Origin: Melanocharis versteri | Lineage: Eukaryota > Chordata > Aves > Passeriformes > Melanocharitidae | Direction: 5' to 3' | Length of the DNA stretch: 64,000 nucleotides | Assembly (NCBI GenBank): GCA_013397845.1 | Contig: VZTG01009295.1 | Location: 1 to 64,000, forward strand | Part shown: positions 40,401 through 53,739 of the stretch, one piece after another | How positions within the stretch are numbered: position 1 is the first letter of the stretch | Layout of the letters: every line of letters begins with the position of its first letter | Made by a program: the position numbers and the translations under genes | The notes under the pieces: model-generated | Seen by the model: only the letters and a program-made list of their open reading frames with translations | What the model was told of the DNA's origin: nothing | The model's database searches: none

Positions 40401-40677
40401 ATTGTGTGCACTCCTATCCCGGGATGCTGGGAACACGGCCCATGTTATACATCCCCATGGAGGCTACAGGGCAGTCTTGCCCCCTGCCCAGGTCAAGAAA
40501 AACTAAAGCAACATCAATGCAAATCTGTCAGGTTTTATTCTACAATATATGTCAGGAAATAGTGCCCTTCAGTTAAGGTAAAGGGAAATCCTGCTTTAGT
40601 TTTCAGACAGTTTTTGCTTTGAAGCATCTCTACCTCTGCAGTCAGAGCCCTGAGCATACTCCTAGCACATGTGCGCT

Positions 40678-40815
40678 ATCCTGCCACAAGCCAGGTGAGC
40701 TGCTCCCTCCTCAAGCAACCTATTTACCCTGCAACAGAAGCATCCTGCCCCAAGCCAGGTGAGCTGCTCCCTCCTCAAGCAACCTATTTACCCTGCAACA
40801 GAAGCATCCTGCCCC
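40678..40815 (+). repeat. 64-bp tandem duplication (2.15 copies)
   Basis: A 64-bp unit beginning ATCCTGCC occupies 40678-40741. It recurs at 40742-40805 with a single difference (CCACAAGCC versus CCCCAAGCC) and is followed by a 10-base partial third copy to 40815. Each unit contains CAAGCCAGGTGAGCTG, an excellent splice-donor motif (CCAG|GTGAGC) that is therefore present twice. The near identity implies a recent duplication. It lies about 300 bp upstream of the second CpG island. It is not a CRISPR: there are only two direct copies with no spacers. Confidence 0.95.
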
Positions 40816-41129
40816 AGTCTGTTTCCCTCATCATTCCTTCCCACCGGCCAAATGTTACTTTTTAACTCTAAATAAACACTCTCTGCTCTGGCCAGGGCAT
40901 GTGAAGCACAGCTGCCCCGGGACGCAGGCACAGCATTTGCCTTGGTGTGCGGTGAGCAGGATGGTAAAGCCACACCAAAAGCTGAGAGCAAATCAGCCGA
41001 TAAGTAGCAAAACTGTATTATCAGCAGATCTGAGTTCAGGATTTCGTGGTCATTTGCCTTTATTTATGCCTCCTATTAACCTTACTCAACCATGACATGT
41101 GTTACACAGATGGGAAAGCCAAAGCAAAA
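40816..41129. other. Spacer between tandem duplication and CpG island
   Basis: Unique sequence of about 310 bp with rising GC content, including CCCCGGGACGC near 40915. No gene or repeat is recognised. Confidence 0.4.
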
Positions 41130-41620
41130 ATAGGCGCAGCGGTTTTCCCAGCTGGTGCCGAGCAGCAGCAAAAGCCGAGCGAGAAGCACCGGCGGGCCCC
41201 GGTGTCCGGCGGTGTCCATGGGCGAGCGGGGCAGGTACCAACCCAGAGCCTGGGAAAACTGCAGCCACAAGGCGAGACGCATCCAGGCTCTTCGGTGAGA
41301 CCACCGGAGCACTCGCCTGAATCGCCGCCCCCGGCAGCCGCGGGGTCCCGCTAGATGGTGCTGGAGGGACGGACAGACCCCGGCCGCGCCGCGCGGCGCA
41401 GACCGAGCGAGGGAGCGAGCATCCCCCGCTCCCCGCCCTGGCTGCGGCTCCCGAAGCGTTTCCTCCGGAATGCCTGCCTGATGATAACAGGCTCCCTTTC
41501 ATATATATTAGGCAAACACGGGCCCAAGGTGGGTAAACATCACGAGCAGACTCATCTTTCTGCTCGACGCCGCGGCGGTGAAAGCCCGGTTGCGCGAAAT
41601 AACAAGCCGCTGAGCTTTTT
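41130..41620. promoter_or_regulatory. Second CpG island, candidate promoter
   Basis: This block of about 490 bp is packed with CpGs (for example CCGGCCGCGCCGCGCGGCGC around 41381) in otherwise CpG-depleted DNA. That is the typical signature of an unmethylated vertebrate promoter or a developmental CpG island. Candidate + strand donors within it are CAG|GTACCA near 41234, TCG|GTGAGA near 41293 and AAG|GTGGGT near 41531. Open frames on both strands (minus 41736-41086, 216 codons; plus 41355-41690, 111 codons) are what GC-rich DNA gives by chance and match no known protein. Transcription direction is not settled. The downstream acceptor at 41636 and exon candidate at 42309 favour the + strand. 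Confidence 0.65.
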
Positions 41621-41636
41621 TTTTTTTTTTTCTCAG
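41616..41636 (+). other. Strong splice-acceptor-like tract
   Basis: Sixteen T residues are followed by CTCAG, giving a textbook polypyrimidine tract and AG ending at 41636, and then GCCATGTC, a Kozak-like ATG at 41639. The frame from that ATG is only 16 codons. Another frame from the same acceptor stays open for about 40 codons. Poly-T tracts mimic acceptors, so this is suggestive only. Confidence 0.3.
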
Positions 41637-42308
41637 GCCATGTCTCCAACAAAAAAGCAGCTTTTGAATCACATGGATTACACATTTTAAAAGAAATAAT
41701 TACGAGCCAGTCATCTGAACTGTCCTTCTGCACCAAATATAAGACTTGGTATCACCCGTAAAATCAATGTCCTGCATGTGCTAACCTGAATATTTATAGA
41801 TGCAAAAAAGCATGTCACTTATGTAAGGCTAAGGAATCGTGCACACGCATGAATAGTCCCTTGTAAAAATAAATAATAAAAAAGGCTCTGTCAAGATATT
41901 AAATTAATTTTCCTTTTCAGTTAAGATCCTTGTATTTAGTTCTGTAAAAGTCCTCCTGGCAGCCTGAAATGTATCCTGTTTAAACAGGAGCTTGTACTCA
42001 AACACACTTTTTTTTTTTTTTTTCTGAATACTATTCCCACTTCAGTCCCACACAAAAAGCATTGAGAAAGCAGAAAACGGGAATAAAGTCATCTTTGTTT
42101 CAACTTTTCCTGTCCCTTTTTACTTGAAGGGAGAAGTAAGTATCTGATGAATGAGCAATCTTTATGTGTCGGGGGAGAAGAAGTAAGTGACCTATAGACT
42201 TGGGGTCTATTGGCTGTTCTGTCATTCTTCTAAAGGCTAGGTGATAAAGTGATATAGAGTTATTGAAATAACTTATTTGGGAAAGGAAAATATTTTATAT
42301 GTTTTCAG
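41637..42308. other. Non-coding stretch downstream of the CpG island
   Basis: AT-rich unique DNA with a 15-T run near 42009-42023, several ATAAATAATAAA-type polyadenylation-like words near 41869, and no sustained reading frame. It may be intron if the flanking exon candidates are real. Confidence 0.35.
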
Positions 42309-42471
42309 TAAAGATGATTATTTTGTTAAACCACTGATTTATGCAGAGATTCATGACACTAAGCTCAAGTCTATTGGAAATGTTCTTCTTTATGAAAGCC
42401 CAAACCAATTTATTGTTCGAGGGATGCTCTTCTTACCACCCCAGCCAGGAGAAAAACTCAGCTATGGAGAA
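42309..42471 (+). CDS. Candidate internal coding exon, function unknown
   Basis: A pyrimidine-rich tract ending GTTTTCAG at 42308 precedes a frame open for about 54 codons. The frame reads KDDYFVKPLIYAEIHDTKLK, then a segment with GNVLLYES, and ends near PPQPGEKLSYGE. The composition (mixed charged, aromatic and aliphatic residues, no low complexity) is the most protein-like in the window and could form beta strands. The exon could end before a GC-type donor (GAA|GCAAGT at 42471/42472). The frame itself runs on to a stop at 42556. The acceptor phase requires two bases from an upstream exon. The best CpG-island donor (AAG|GTGGGT) would be in a different phase, so the two do not simply join. 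I do not recognise the family; chance is possible. Confidence 0.22.
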
Positions 42472-45400
42472 GCAAGTACTGTGCTCTTTTTTTCCACCGT
42501 GGCAGTCACAATGTCAGGACCTCAGTGGCTGGATGCACCTCAGTGCAGGACATGCTAGGGGAAGGAGAGAATACGTGGAACAATTACGACGAAAAAGGAA
42601 CAAGCTGCAGATGGAGAAGGTAGCTGTTTGTGCAGTGGGGATAATGCAGCGTCTCTCTGTGTGGAAGTCTTGGAACAGAATATGTTTAAGGGGGCAAGAA
42701 AAGTGTACATGTCTGCATAGCACATGGGAGAGAGGGGGGCTGAGAATAGTGTGGAAGGGAGCACGCTGAGCTGTGTCTGAGCATTTCATTCAAACTCCTA
42801 TATTGTTAAGACTCTTGAGCAATAAAGGAAATTTTCATTCCAATTAGAGATTCAAGGGTTTTAGAACAATCACCAGAAGAAAGAGAGAAAAAAGGCATAT
42901 CCTCAGAGGACTTGGTAATGAATAACAAAAACAGTTCTTGTGCATTGTCCAAAATGAATGGTATTCAGTATAACTGCAGAGAGAGGATTTAATGCTACAA
43001 TCCACTGTGGTGTTCTCTGTGAGTAGATGTGGGATGGCCCATGACTGACAGCAATACTTAGCCCAGGTCAATATCTTCTGGTCAATGTGTAACACAGGTC
43101 ATTCTTGGTGTTGCCGCCTTATTGTTGTTGCTGGGGTGGCAAACACTGGAAGGGGCAGAGCCTGAGGGAAATTACCAATTGCTTAAAGCTGTTGGAATGA
43201 CTTCACTCACACAGCATGAATCATATTGCCCATGCATATGCTTCTCTGCAGATATATGTAGCACTCTATCAGCCAAGCCTGCAAAGCCACTGCAACAGAG
43301 CAAAGGAGCTACAGCCTGGGGAGAAAAAGAGGATCAGGTTGGAAGCTCAAGGATGAAGCACATGTTGGAGGAGGAGGAGGAGAAGATATGTACACTTCAT
43401 AACTTGTAGTCATTGATGGGGTAAATCTGCCCAGCATTCATTCATATGCTGTGTACAGAATAGAAAAAGTGGTTCAGAACAGTGAGGCAAAATTTACTGT
43501 GTTTACTAACTGCATGTTAAACTCTTCTAGGGGCAGAGCTACAAGACAGAAAAACTGTATTTTGACTCACCTCCAGCTCTTTCCTGGCCCACAGTCCTAT
43601 GTCTCCATTCTGGGGGTATCCCCTTACCTATTACTGCACTATGAAGCAAGAACACAGCTGGGGCACTAACCATGTCCTGGGTCCCTGGTTGAGAAAATGT
43701 CATTCAAAGGGGCAGCAGATAGGAAACTTTGGGAAAACTCTAAAGGCTGAATAGGATAGCTCTGCATGTTCCACCACTTTACTACCAGGAGCAAAGAGGG
43801 CCATCCCAGTGCTAACTCTGCTGCCTTGCAGCTGGGACCCAGCTCTGGCCAGCCCGTGCCAGCAGTGGGCTGCTGCCTTCCCATGCCAACCCTGCTGAAA
43901 GTGCTCTCGTTCATAGAGTTCAAGAGCTCAGATTAGTTATCCTTCCTCTAGTAGAAATGGCTCTGGATTAGGACTCTAGAGGTTTAAATTCATTTGTCAG
44001 GTTAAGTACAGACTTTGTGTGCAACCATGAGCAAGGTCTTTAATCTGCCTGAGTGTCGATATCCTTTGGAAAGGGGCAGTAATTCTTCCCTAATTCCCGA
44101 GGGCTCGGGGAATAAAATTGGTAAATAAGAGAGCAGTGCTCCACTACTGAGAGGATGGCTGGCACAGCTCTCCTGGCTGTACCGAGTTCCCTTGCTAACT
44201 ATCCGGCATATGTGCTGCAGATCTGGGGCACTCGCAGTTAGTATTTTCATGAAACAGAATATGAAATCACAAGGAAGCAGCAGCTACAGGGAAATTGCAT
44301 GTCCCCTGACTAGCACACCTTTAAGCACCCTTCACTGTTTTGAAGCATTTGCAGGGAAACCACGCTCCCAAATTATATCTAATGCCTAAACTCAGTCAGA
44401 TACCTTAGGTGCTGTCAGCGCTTGGGTACAATCGTTCTCCCCACAGACACACGTGGGAGCTGTGATAAGGATGTAGAAAATACCAATACCAAAGCAAGGC
44501 TGCTTTAGTGGCACTACCCAGAAACAAAGTGAAAATTGAAGAAGACAGTGGGTTTCTCTTTCACCAGGTTTAGGTTGCCTATTCACTCTCTTTAAACTTT
44601 GCCTACCCCCTTTTTAATATTTCCCTTTCACACATTTTCTGCGTGCACGTCTGCAGTTTTCCTTCCTGCTGAGTTACAAACCCACTCCTGCTTTATTCCT
44701 CCACTCGGCGCTTCCCTGCCCCGGCTCAGAGCACGTAGGCTTCATCCCCTTGATGATCAGCTGAGGAGCAGATGGAGGATCAGAGGAGCAAAATGGCTGC
44801 TTTATGAGGTGTACCCACGGCAGCACTCACGGAAACAACCAATGAGTGACCCTGAGCCAGGATTTCAAATGCCACAATATCCAAAGTTGGAATGCAGGGG
44901 AAGTCATAGTCAAAGTCACAGGACCCAGGGATCCTGCAGTTTTGGATTTTTCTCAGCTTTCTTTTAAAGCAAAGTTTCTAGTGTTCTTATTCTCAGACAA
45001 AATCTTGGAAATGGGAAGCCTTGAACATCAAAGAAAATAAAAGAATCCAGAACCGATTTATTTTTTTTTTAATCTCGTGATTTTGCCATCAACCACACAT
45101 TATGTTGGAGAGTAGCTCGGGATTTTTGAGCATGAAAGTCTGGCAGGACCACAGATGCCTCAAAATCATAATGAATTGAGGCCACAGTCAGCTTTTGAGA
45201 AGGCTTCTCCCTTGCAGCTAAGACAATGCCAGGGTTTTGCAGAACGGTTTGGTCCTCCCCACACAACCTCTCACTGGGGAGCCTTGCTATCACCAGCCAT
45301 CAGAGGCATGGATGTTTTCTTTTTTTATATCCCAGTTAAAGAGGAAAGGTACATTTTAGGTGCAAAGTGGCTGCCACACCACACCACTACTCAAGGTGGT

Positions 45401-48400
45401 GAAAGCTGCAGGCTCATGCAGATGCCCAGAGGATCTCTCCCAGGCTTGCCTTCAGGGCCAGCACAGCTTCTTGAAGGGACAGGAGTCCTGCATAGCTGCA
45501 GCCGTATGTTGAATGTAGGGAAGGCATATGGAGCTAATTATGTAAATAAACAACTCGGTCCATGATGATTCTAAATAATGCAAAACATAAAGAGGCAAAA
45601 CACTAATGTTCTAACTAATGAAAATAGATTCTTAGGGTGATTAATTTACAATAAAGAGATGCTGCATATGTCAAAAATGGTGCGTCATCGTATGATTTAA
45701 TATAATCAGGCACAGCTGCATTGCTCTTGATGTTGGCAAACAATGAGCTTGATCACCTCCTCCTGCATCTGTACCACAGTAGTAAAAGAGAAGAAAACTG
45801 CACAGCAGAGCCAGCAAATACTGGTGAGAAAAGTATTTTTAAAGCATCTTGATAAATATTTACCAACCTTTGGGACGTTTGAATGCTTGAGGTTGCGTCA
45901 GGAAAAAAGCATGGGCTGATATCCTCAAAAAACAACACAAGTGGTCAACAGCCTCTGTACAAAAGGGACTTGCTCAATACAATAGGCCACTGTTGCTGTG
46001 ACTCTCAGTATTGTTTACCTCTCACAGAGCTTCCAAGTACAAAGCACTTCAAACAAACTACACTAAGACTTTAAACTGAATCCACCCATCAGGTTAATAA
46101 AACAAATATTGATTGGGTTTGAGAGTCATTACAGAAAACAAACCCTTTTGGATTGAAAGAGTTCCTTTGTTCAAGCAGTATTGTCCAGAGCCTTCAAGCA
46201 ACATATTACAATTTCAGCTTAAATCCTGAGGCAATATTCTACAGTGTTTGCCCTCAAATCTACTTTTATTTGTAGCATATGTATAAATACGGATACATGA
46301 AAAGATAGCGGAAAGCATTTCATGCACACAAAGGAAAGAAATCATGCTAACCTCAAAAATATGCTGGAAATCCTAATAATGAAGAGCAAAAGTAAAAATT
46401 TTTCAAGTGCATATATTGACTTATACACCTAAATCTCATTCCAAAACCTGCAATTTGTAGAGACTTTAACCTTCACTCCTCTAGAAACCCAAACTCTACA
46501 ATGCAGAAGAAAATCACATGAGCCTGAAAATACCCTTTCACAAGATTTCCTGCAAGATCTAATGGACTAGGAAAGCATCTTGACATGATCCAACACAGAA
46601 AGGCAACCCAGATGCTTGAGATCAAGCGCAGAAATAGCAAGAATGCAGCACAGAGAAAATATTTGCAGAGAATTATTGCCTGAGTACAGGCTGATCTGGA
46701 TTTTTCGGGATTTGTTGCCTGATTACTTGACAGGGAGTAAAGACATCTAAATGATTTTAGGTCCTCACCCCACTTTCAAGACCAGTTTGGGTTCTAAGAA
46801 ACTTTTGTCAAGAGATTATGTAAAATGAAAGGAGTGACCAGGAGCTCCAGCGCTGCCACCTTGCACAAGTGCTTCAAGATACAGATTGAGAACATCAAGC
46901 TTCTAGCACAGATTTAGACAAGTATGTTCAAAAGGGAATCGATTCTCCACATGGTTTTGAAACTTTCATTCACAATCAAACCAGATTTATTCCCACAAGT
47001 AACAGCACAGGCTATGATTCAAATAAAATTCAAACATAACCAGCCACGTATATTTTCTTCTTCTCCTGAAAAATTTAATTCATTCTCTAAACACAAAAGA
47101 CATATTAGAAATATACGCACACAAAGAGTGACCAGGAGGTCACTGACATGTTTTAGTAATGATATTTTAGCCTAGTAATGCCAGATCAAGAATGGTTCAT
47201 ACTTGTCTCAGTAGTGTGAAAATGCAAGGGACAGTAAAGAATGAAAATACTGTCAGAAGTTAACTAAGATATTCAGTACTCCCATACAAATGGATTAAGC
47301 TCCTGCAAACCCAGTTCTGCCAGTGGACCAGGTTTACAGTGCCTTTGGGTCAATAAGGTACTGCAGAGAGAAATGGCAAAAAGACAGGTAAACATCTCAA
47401 GAGGAAGATTCTCCAGACATTTGAGCAAACTATGGCATAGGAGCTTTAAGTAACATTCACTGCTACTCATTAACTCCATATACACATCAGTTAAATAATC
47501 ATTTATTCTCTGCTCCCAGCCATGTAAAGCAAGTTGTGCTAAGTAGATCAGCCCAGAGCAGACACCTGGCCACTGCATGCAAACCTTTTTGCACCCTGGA
47601 TTTCTTCTTCGGCATTCAAAAAGGCCCTGTCTGGCTTTTTCTCAGTAATTCACAACATTCAGGTAATTCTTGATAGAGAATTCTCAACAGAGCCCAGTCA
47701 GCAGTGGAGACTGGTGTGATACTACAGTGAGTTCCTCTAACACAAGGCACAGTTTCTAAGTGACAGAGAAGGTATTAAGAAATTACACCATCTCTGAATG
47801 AAAGTGCAACACATACCCAGTGCTCAGCGTCTGCCTTAGCTTAAGGGCACAGCATTCTGCAAATCTTGTAAAATCAGGTGGTTGATCTGATAAGATACTC
47901 TGCATCACTGAGGCTCTCCCTATCTGAGGACAGAATCAAACCCCATGAGCTTTGCTCAGAGTATCTCACTTGCAGCTAGACTTCTTTGCTGGAAGAGTTA
48001 TGAAATCTTAGTTTACATCTTATCACCAGCACTGCAACAGTCAGACTTCAGGGTTTGTTGTCTCGCAGGCACCCACTTTATTCTCATTGCTGGGGAGCAG
48101 CATTAGAAACACAGCCTCAGAGTGCAAGAACAACTAGGGGGGAATGAGTGATAAGGAGCAGAAAGAGCTTGCAGAGTTTGCACCTGCACAGCAGACTGAG
48201 GCTGAAGCTCGTTTCATTGATGTGGGGCACTTCTTGCATCTGGAGTGTAATGATTAAGAGAATAAAATACATGTTCTACCACACTGAATGCCAGAAGCAA
48301 CTGTCATGTTCACTCACACTGCTCTACTCAGGGATAATATAGGCTATTAGGTTAGGTAGGACAAAACATGTTGTAAGAAATCACTCAAAGGACTAATGAA

Positions 48401-51400
48401 ATGCAGAAAGCAAATTTCTAAAATAGAGAATAATATTACATATCCTTTATAAGTGAGAGGTTCAATTAAGTGCTCCACCTTTTTACAATCAAGACAGGAC
48501 CTTCTCTAACAAGTATCTATGTCCAAACACTCACACATGCACTGAGGCTTTTGCAGACTTTTGCACTCAAACGCCCTGAAGTTGTGGATTTTCTGTTAAC
48601 TTTCTCTGTTCTTCATCATGGTGCTGAATAAAATATGTCGAGATTCTGAACCATTCACTGCATTCCTTGATGACCAGCAATAGCTAAAATGCCCTTAGGT
48701 GAGAAGAGGGACCTCCCCCTTGCCTTGCCCTATACTCCTCCCAGTACCATTCCCAAACATGTGACTTGGTGAAGGTGGATCCTCAGTAAAGCAGTGACCT
48801 CCTCTGCTCTTACTCTAAATACCACAAGTCCTTGATGCTGTCTCTGATTGCCTGCAGATGAAACTGTGGGTGCAGCTGTACCACAATTCATGTCCAGAGT
48901 TTTAGAAAAGACTACAGTAGTTTGAAAACAGAAACACATTTGCATAACCAGACAGTACTAAGGAATCAGTTCTGTCTGCTGCTGTGCATATGCTTGTCCT
49001 TCCAATTTCTAGCCCTGGTTCCAGTGGGCATTGCCAAGGGTCAGTCTAAAGTAGGGACTTTCTAATGGAATTGAGCTTTATGGTCTCCTTTTTTCCCAAA
49101 CCATGGCAAACCAGCAAAAAACAATGAACAAACACAAATCTAGACTCATGCATAGCCATGAAAAACTCATAGTCAGAGGAACAGAAAAGCTTCAGAATTA
49201 AAATATGAGGCTGCATGTCAATAACAGAAAACAATGTATTGCAGATAAATTTAGGATTTTTTTTCTTTTCTTAGACACAGGAAAAAACTGAATATTTTGA
49301 TCAGATATGGAAATAAAGGGATTAAAAGAATCAGACGAGTGATTTGTAATTGGTCTCCAGACTGCTCCTCTTCCTTTAGTAAAGTGCATGCAAGTGGATA
49401 AAACTGCATGGATGGACTTTATTAGCTACAGCTTTCCTTCCTCACTCTGGGATTAGAGGAATACTTTAACCTTGACACATTCATCTTATACTCGCAAAGC
49501 CTCACTTTAAACAGTCACTTCTCCTTTCCTCTTCACTTGTCTGGTTCTGGCACATAGTTTTCTAAATTAGAAGAGGCTACTGTTCTGTCTTAAAAAGCAA
49601 GGGAATTCTAACCTATCTTTGTTAGCAAGAGCATGGAGAAATTCAAGATGGTTACTACATCCTAGAATTCTATTGCAGATGACAGAAATATGGCAAACAC
49701 AGAGGTTTGTATAAATAAGGCTCTTAGAAGGATGCATTAGGCTGTCCTTTAAATACATTAAAGGAAAAATAGCAGGAGCATGATTTTATTTATCAGATAG
49801 TAATGTAAAGCCAAGTATACAAATTCATGTTACTTATATATTAGTGAGGAACCGTATTTTTTTAAAGCTTCCTTTATGCTAAAGAAGTTTGCAGTGGGAT
49901 TTTCAAAAGCACTCAGCACTGCCCCAGCTTTAGGCTGAGCAGGATGTACAAATACTGCTCCTGCTGCTGTCCACGAAGGCAAAACAAAAAGCCCAGAACT
50001 AGTGGGGGAAACTGCCACACACCACTACTGCCACACACCTATCACCCACAGACAGGAGGAAAAGTGTCTGTGGAAATGAATGCTTATTCAGAGGGCTGGG
50101 GAATAGGAGAATTCAAGGAAGTTTTTTTATGTGTGCATGGAAGAGGGTGTTATTAAGCAAAACACTTGAAAGTTAATTGCAGAATAAAAGAATATACCTC
50201 AAGGGTACACACTTTCTCAGTACACTGATTTATTATAATTACAGAGTTTACCCTTACCTTTTTTCTTTATCCAGCCACATATTTGAGTTGCTTTAGATTA
50301 AAGTATACGTCCTGTTAATTATGGCATTTAGTTCTCAAATCGTAATTGGTGTCTGGTGCTAAGCTCCTATAACTCTTCTTGTCACTGTTTCAAGGAGGCC
50401 TGTTTAATTTGCCTGAGGTAAACTAAAATGGAAAGTACCGTCTTATTTGAGTAATATGAGATATTTCTTGTGGCTTTAATGACCAAATATTTTACTTTTT
50501 TGGGGGGGGCACAATTAGATGGGGGTGTCTGTGTGACAATGGGCAGTCCTACTTGCCAAGAGCTAATCAAGGTGGATGCTGCCATAATAATTTTTGGGGG
50601 TTTTATTTTGTCCTTTAAGCAGATGAAAGTAATACCACTTAGAATAAACAAACACCATTAGACACTGGATAAAAATAATTACAGTGAGCTACTAGGAACT
50701 TTCTTGCCATGTGTTCCTTTAGAAATACCTTGCAAGAGTGTGGGAGACTGAAACCCTTACCCTGCCTAATCACAATTTTCTCCAACCATTTGGGAAATGC
50801 ATCAGGGACGAAAGCTGAAGAAAGGACTTTGTGGGTATTTGGGAGGAGAGCACCTGACAACTTTCAGGTACAAACCAGAAATGGCTGTTGCATCCTTTTG
50901 TAAACCTACACTACCAAAAACTAATGCACTCTACCTTCCTCGAGGCTTTCCTTCAGGTGCTTTAGGTATTTTCTGATAACTCTTCATTCAGGTCAAGGTA
51001 TATGGGTATCTTCAAGTTAGATTCCAAAGCTGTATTTCAGCAGCAGCCAGATTTGCAAGGCGCTTAAGCCAAGAAGTTTCTCCGTTTGTTCTCCCAGTGG
51101 CAATTTACCTCAATAAGCGTTTTCTCCCACAATTTCCCATTAAATTAAACAATTAGCCTGTTTTGTAGCTTTGAGGGCCTACTCTTTCTGCATAAATAAA
51201 GTGTGTGCTTTTTTTGCTTCTATTTCCTCTGTCAGCATCATCCCCCACACTTTTTCTGTGCACTAACTTATCATTATGGAGAGATGGTTAGACAGTCTAG
51301 ATAGTAATTAAAGTCACTCCTGTGGTTTTTCCTAAGAAACACACACTAGGCAGGAACCAAACCACTCCACCTCACATTCAATGAACGAGTTTTCCTGCTT

Positions 51401-52579
51401 TTGCTTCATCACAGTTTTGCAGCTGAAAGGAGATGACAGAAGCCCAAAGTAGGTTCCTCTTCTGTTCATGGAAACACTGATCTTGGCAGTTCCCTCCTCT
51501 CCTTTGCACTTCCCTCTGGAAGGCAAGAGGTTAAAATATCTCTCTTTCTGCTTTGGCTCTGGATAGTAAGTATCAATGTGACAAATTATCTCTAAATGTT
51601 TCTAGTCAGAAATAGGTTTCCAACAGGTATTTTTAAGCAGGCTCACACTTGAATTGCTCTAGTTTCAAAGCAGCAATAATCAATTCTTTGGTTCACAGTC
51701 TTTCTACATTCCCTTCAGGTAAGATATGCATCATTACAAGAGCACCTCAGTTTTATGTAGCATTAATGCCTATCTATCTGAGGCACTCTATTTGTTGTTT
51801 ATACCAAAGGATAAAAAATAATCATATTGTATTCTGCTCCTTCTCCTCTTTCTTCATCCTGCTACAGCCAGGGGAATCAAGGCAGCCATTCATTCACTGC
51901 CGTAACTCATAGTGCTGTCAGTGAAAAAGTTACATTTGCTTGCTGCTTCAAGTCTCTGCAATCTTTACCATAAATAAGCTGTCAAATTTCCAATCATCAG
52001 GACTGGATCCTGCTAAGGAATAGGAGCAGCAAGACTTCTGGAGCCACTGAGAGGTGAAAGGAATCTTTCAACCAGCAAGCCCTTGCACTAAAACCTTTGC
52101 CATTGCGGGATACAAAAAAATGTGCTCTCCTACAATTTGAGAGGACAACTCTGGGATGGACTGAGGAATCCCAGAGTTATCATGGGGTTCTTATGCATGA
52201 CTTCTACATCACGTTGAAGCCAACAAGATAGACAGTCCGAATCAGAAACAGACTCTTCCCTTTGTAGTTCTTTGGAACTCAGACATTTGTCATCATCATA
52301 TTTCTCATAGCTCTCACTTTGCCTCACATGGAGAGAAACAGCAGAACTGTAGTCTTGCTGAAGGCACAATTGTTGCCTACTACATCATTAGTCATTGGCC
52401 ACAGATTTCAATTGCACAAGCAGAATAGGAAAGCTATTGTGGCTGTTGTTAGCTGGGTTGCCTATCATACTGCATCGTATATACGAACAATGAAACTTTG
52501 GCAGCTTGGTGAGAAATTGTCTCCTCTGGAGATGATGAGGTGGAGGAGGATTTTTGAATCCCCTTCCTTAGTGCTATCT
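42472..52579. other. Long gene-free stretch
   Basis: About 10 kb without a supported gene. It includes a short GGA repeat near 43368-43382, an AT-rich enhancer-like segment around 45535-45720 (GCTAATTATGTAAATAAAC), a G9 run near 50503, and another AT-rich unique segment near 51100-51330. Open frames are short, overlap on both strands and give no recognisable proteins. Confidence 0.4.
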
Positions 52580-52660
52580 GATCTAGTGGAAGGTATGGGG
52601 ATTGGGACCAGATGATTTTTAGCATCCCTCCCAACCCAAAACATTCTGTGATTCTATGAT
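52580..52660 (+). mobile_element. Short CR1 3' end, sense
   Basis: The extreme 3' end of an avian CR1 is present: GATCTAGTGGAAGG, then a segment with GGACCAGATGATTTTTAGCA, CCTCCCAACCCAAAACATTC and the terminal ATTCTGTGATTCTATGAT. Only about 80 bp remains, a typical severe 5' truncation at integration. It has no coding content. Confidence 0.88.
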
Positions 52661-53739
52661 TTACTTCACAGTCACCCAGGGAAATGTCTTTTGCCCCGAA
52701 TGAATGCAAATATATATAAAGGAAATTTATATTTTGGAAACCCCTTACAAGCACATTTTGTCACCACAGTTGTCATTGAGAAGCCCACTGGAACTTTGGG
52801 AACTCAGCCACATCAGTGTCATCTGCCAAGAGCAAACACCCAAGTCTCTGCTGAGGCTGGGGACATCTGTGATAACCTTTATTTAGCAAGACACTGAGAT
52901 TCATTTCTGGAAAGGAAAAGAACCATGGAAAATACAGAAGCCTGCTGATCCAAAGACAACAATTATTCTTATTTTATTCTGCAAGAAAATGAAGAGGCAT
53001 ATACTCCATGTCCATAGAAGTGACTTGTACAGGCTAATGAAAGAAGCTGTATAAAGGAAGTCAGATCCAGCTGAGGGGTGTCAATTGCTAATGGAGACAC
53101 CTTAAATCCCCCCTTTTTTGCATCAGCCTGTTTAGTAGGGTCAGTACTACTCTGTCCTATCTCTGACACTACAGGGGTCATGATAGTGATACCTTTAGAT
53201 GTTACAAGGTTACATTTTTGCTATAGCTCTGTTCAAGCAGTAATTCCTATATTGAGAACCTCCTTGCAGTCAAGAGCCCTGAAGAAAGAGCCTTTTTTCC
53301 CTGCAAGTACTTTCTGAAAATGAGGACTGTATCTTGCCTGTGCTGGTCCATATAGAACCTCTCTTCCCCTTCACCCAAAACCTGACAAAGAGCTTGAGCA
53401 TCTCGCTGGCAAAGAAGCCCCAAAGCAATCCCCACAAAGAAACATGCAACATCAATTGTACCAAGTTAGAAGTCAGTTGGTATCATGCAGCAGGTGGTAG
53501 TCGGAAGTGCACTAACACCAATCTCAACACACACTTCATATCAGCATCTGCTGTAAATTGGCCGTACAGTGTTATTGCTTAGGGAAAACCTGTCACGAAA
53601 TGAGACCCTCTCAAGCATATAAAAAGCAGATCATTGGCAAGGACACCGCAGGACATGAAGTGATGCTATTTAGGGAGGCCACTTTCTGTGGTCTCTTTCC
53701 CTCTTATCTGTTCAGGAACTGCAGTGGTGTTAGTGCTAG
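52661..53739. other. Gene-free stretch
   Basis: About 1.1 kb of unique sequence between two CR1 copies. Open frames are below 85 codons and none is recognisable. Confidence 0.4.

Larger units (their letters stand above)
25707..40677. other. Long gene-free stretch
   Basis: About 15 kb with no recognised gene. It includes a complex CA/TA/ACATAT microsatellite at 29609-29695, poly-T tracts (near 28269-28290 and 29315-29326), and one minus-strand frame at 34114-34414 with a membrane-like segment that is listed separately. Other open frames (for example + 26067-26552, 161 codons, and - 32220-32621, 133 codons) lack domains and splice context. I see nothing else that can be supported. Confidence 0.4.

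Noticed and set aside
40678..40815. CRISPR-like direct repeats
   Set aside because: Only two head-to-tail 64-bp copies exist, with no unique spacers, in a vertebrate genome.
41086..41736. 216-codon minus-strand frame over the second CpG island
   Set aside because: GC-rich sequence has few stops. The translation is Ala/Gly/Arg/Pro-rich with no family resemblance, and the frame runs through the poly-T/poly-A tract as Lys repeats.
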